This document shows positions 6,214 through 6,556 of a DNA stretch of 6,556 nucleotides, piece by piece. The stretch spans positions 1 through 6,556 of the forward strand of contig JAKFWE010000085.1 in assembly GCA_021732895.1 (NCBI GenBank), written 5' to 3'. The DNA comes from Allobosea sp. (GTDB taxonomy: Bacteria; Pseudomonadota; Alphaproteobacteria; Rhizobiales; Beijerinckiaceae). The notes beneath the pieces were generated by a model, which was given only the letters and a program-made list of their open reading frames with translations, made no database searches and was not told the DNA's origin. A program made the position numbers and the translations under genes. The first letter of the stretch is position 1; every line of letters begins with the position of its first letter.

Positions 6214-6556
6214 TCATGCGGCCGTGTGCGTCGGCCGGCCTTCCAGCGGATAGGCGGGATCGCTGTATCCCGGCGTCGAAGGGTGGCCCGCGGGAACCAG
6301 CGCGTCGATCAGCGCCTCGTCCGCCGCCGTGAAATCGGCGTCGAGCGCCGCCAGATAGGCCTGCCACTGCTCCAGCGTGCGGGGGCCGGCGATGGCCGCC
6401 GTGAGGAAGCGGTTGTTCAGGACCCAGCGGATCGCGAACTGGATCGGGGTCAGCCCGCGCTTTTCCGCGTGCGCCTTGATCTGCTGGGCGATCACGAGGC
6501 TTTCCTGGCGCCATTCCGATTGCAGCATGCGCTTGTCGCCGCGCCCGGCCCGGGTG
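6214..6556 (-). CDS. Aldo/keto reductase, C-terminal part (runs off the window)
   Basis: C-terminal roughly 113 residues of an NAD(P)H-dependent aldo/keto reductase; the reading frame stays open to the right edge, so the start lies outside. Family marks: GDKRM just before an internal Met at 6528, the helix GLTPIQFAIRWVL, and AAIAGPRTLEQW, the C-terminal strand and helix that in these TIM-barrel enzymes contact the 2'-phosphate or adenine side of the cofactor. The tail HPSTPGYSDPAYPLEGR resembles the conserved end of many proteobacterial members. Catalytic Asp, Tyr, Lys and His lie in the missing N-terminal part, so substrate class cannot be given. Full members have about 330-350 residues, so roughly two thirds is absent. 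The Met at 6528 is internal, not a start. Confidence 0.88.
   Translation of the reverse strand, partial: TRAGRGDKRMLQSEWRQESLVIAQQIKAHAEKRGLTPIQFAIRWVLNNRFLTAAIAGPRTLEQWQAYLAALDADFTAADEALIDALVPAGHPSTPGYSDPAYPLEGRPTHTAA

Noticed and set aside
5187..6332. Long open frame on the plus strand opposite the acyltransferase (381 codons)
   Set aside because: The product is an extreme Gln/Arg/Glu-rich sequence typical of antisense to a hydrophobic GC-rich gene; the opposite strand has clear family motifs and a ribosome site.
1..6556. CRISPR array, tRNA/rRNA genes, insertion sequence or att site
   Set aside because: No regularly spaced repeats, no cloverleaf or ribosomal sequence, no transposase motif and no terminal repeats were seen on either strand.

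Overview
The window is GC-rich DNA that reads as a chromosomal segment of an alphaproteobacterium. Native genes use almost only G or C at third codon positions, and they have Ala-rich signal peptides and GGAGG-type ribosome binding sites. The style suggests Hyphomicrobiales (for example Bosea or Methylobacterium relatives), but no marker gene is present to prove it.

Layout. Positions 1-257 are a non-coding leader with a small hairpin (17-42), a cluster of direct and inverted repeats (50-94) and a terminator-like hairpin followed by TTTT (100-128). Positions 258-3683 (+) hold one large gene for a KAP-family P-loop NTPase of 1141 residues. Its order is: disordered Pro/Ala-rich leader, a tandem Clp-N-like domain, Walker A, coiled coil, two membrane segments, second coiled coil, Walker B, KAP C-terminal region. 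Downstream on the same strand are a signal-peptide-bearing metallo-beta-lactamase-fold protein (3796-4626) and a small secreted protein with a C-terminal cysteine pair (4722-5051). On the minus strand, converging with these, are a ten-helix acyltransferase-3 membrane protein (5064-6128) and, upstream of it, the C-terminal part of an aldo/keto reductase that runs off the right edge (6214 to beyond 6556).

How they relate. Apart from shared direction there is no sign that these genes form one pathway. Gaps of 112 and 95 bases and separate strong ribosome binding sites suggest that the three plus-strand genes are individually translated neighbours. The KAP gene looks like an accessory gene beside ordinary chromosomal genes. 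KAP NTPases include PifA, the F-plasmid phage T7 exclusion protein, so a defence or membrane-stress role is plausible but not shown.

The two observations most worth following are both in the KAP gene. One is the fusion of a Clp-N-like tandem repeat, normally the substrate or adaptor-binding part of ClpA/ClpC/ClpB unfoldases, to a membrane-inserted KAP ATPase. The other is a mosaic of codon use that follows the domain map: hand counts give about 95-98% G/C at third positions around Walker A and Walker B, but about 62-68% in the Clp-N region, the membrane/coiled-coil insert and the C-terminal tail.
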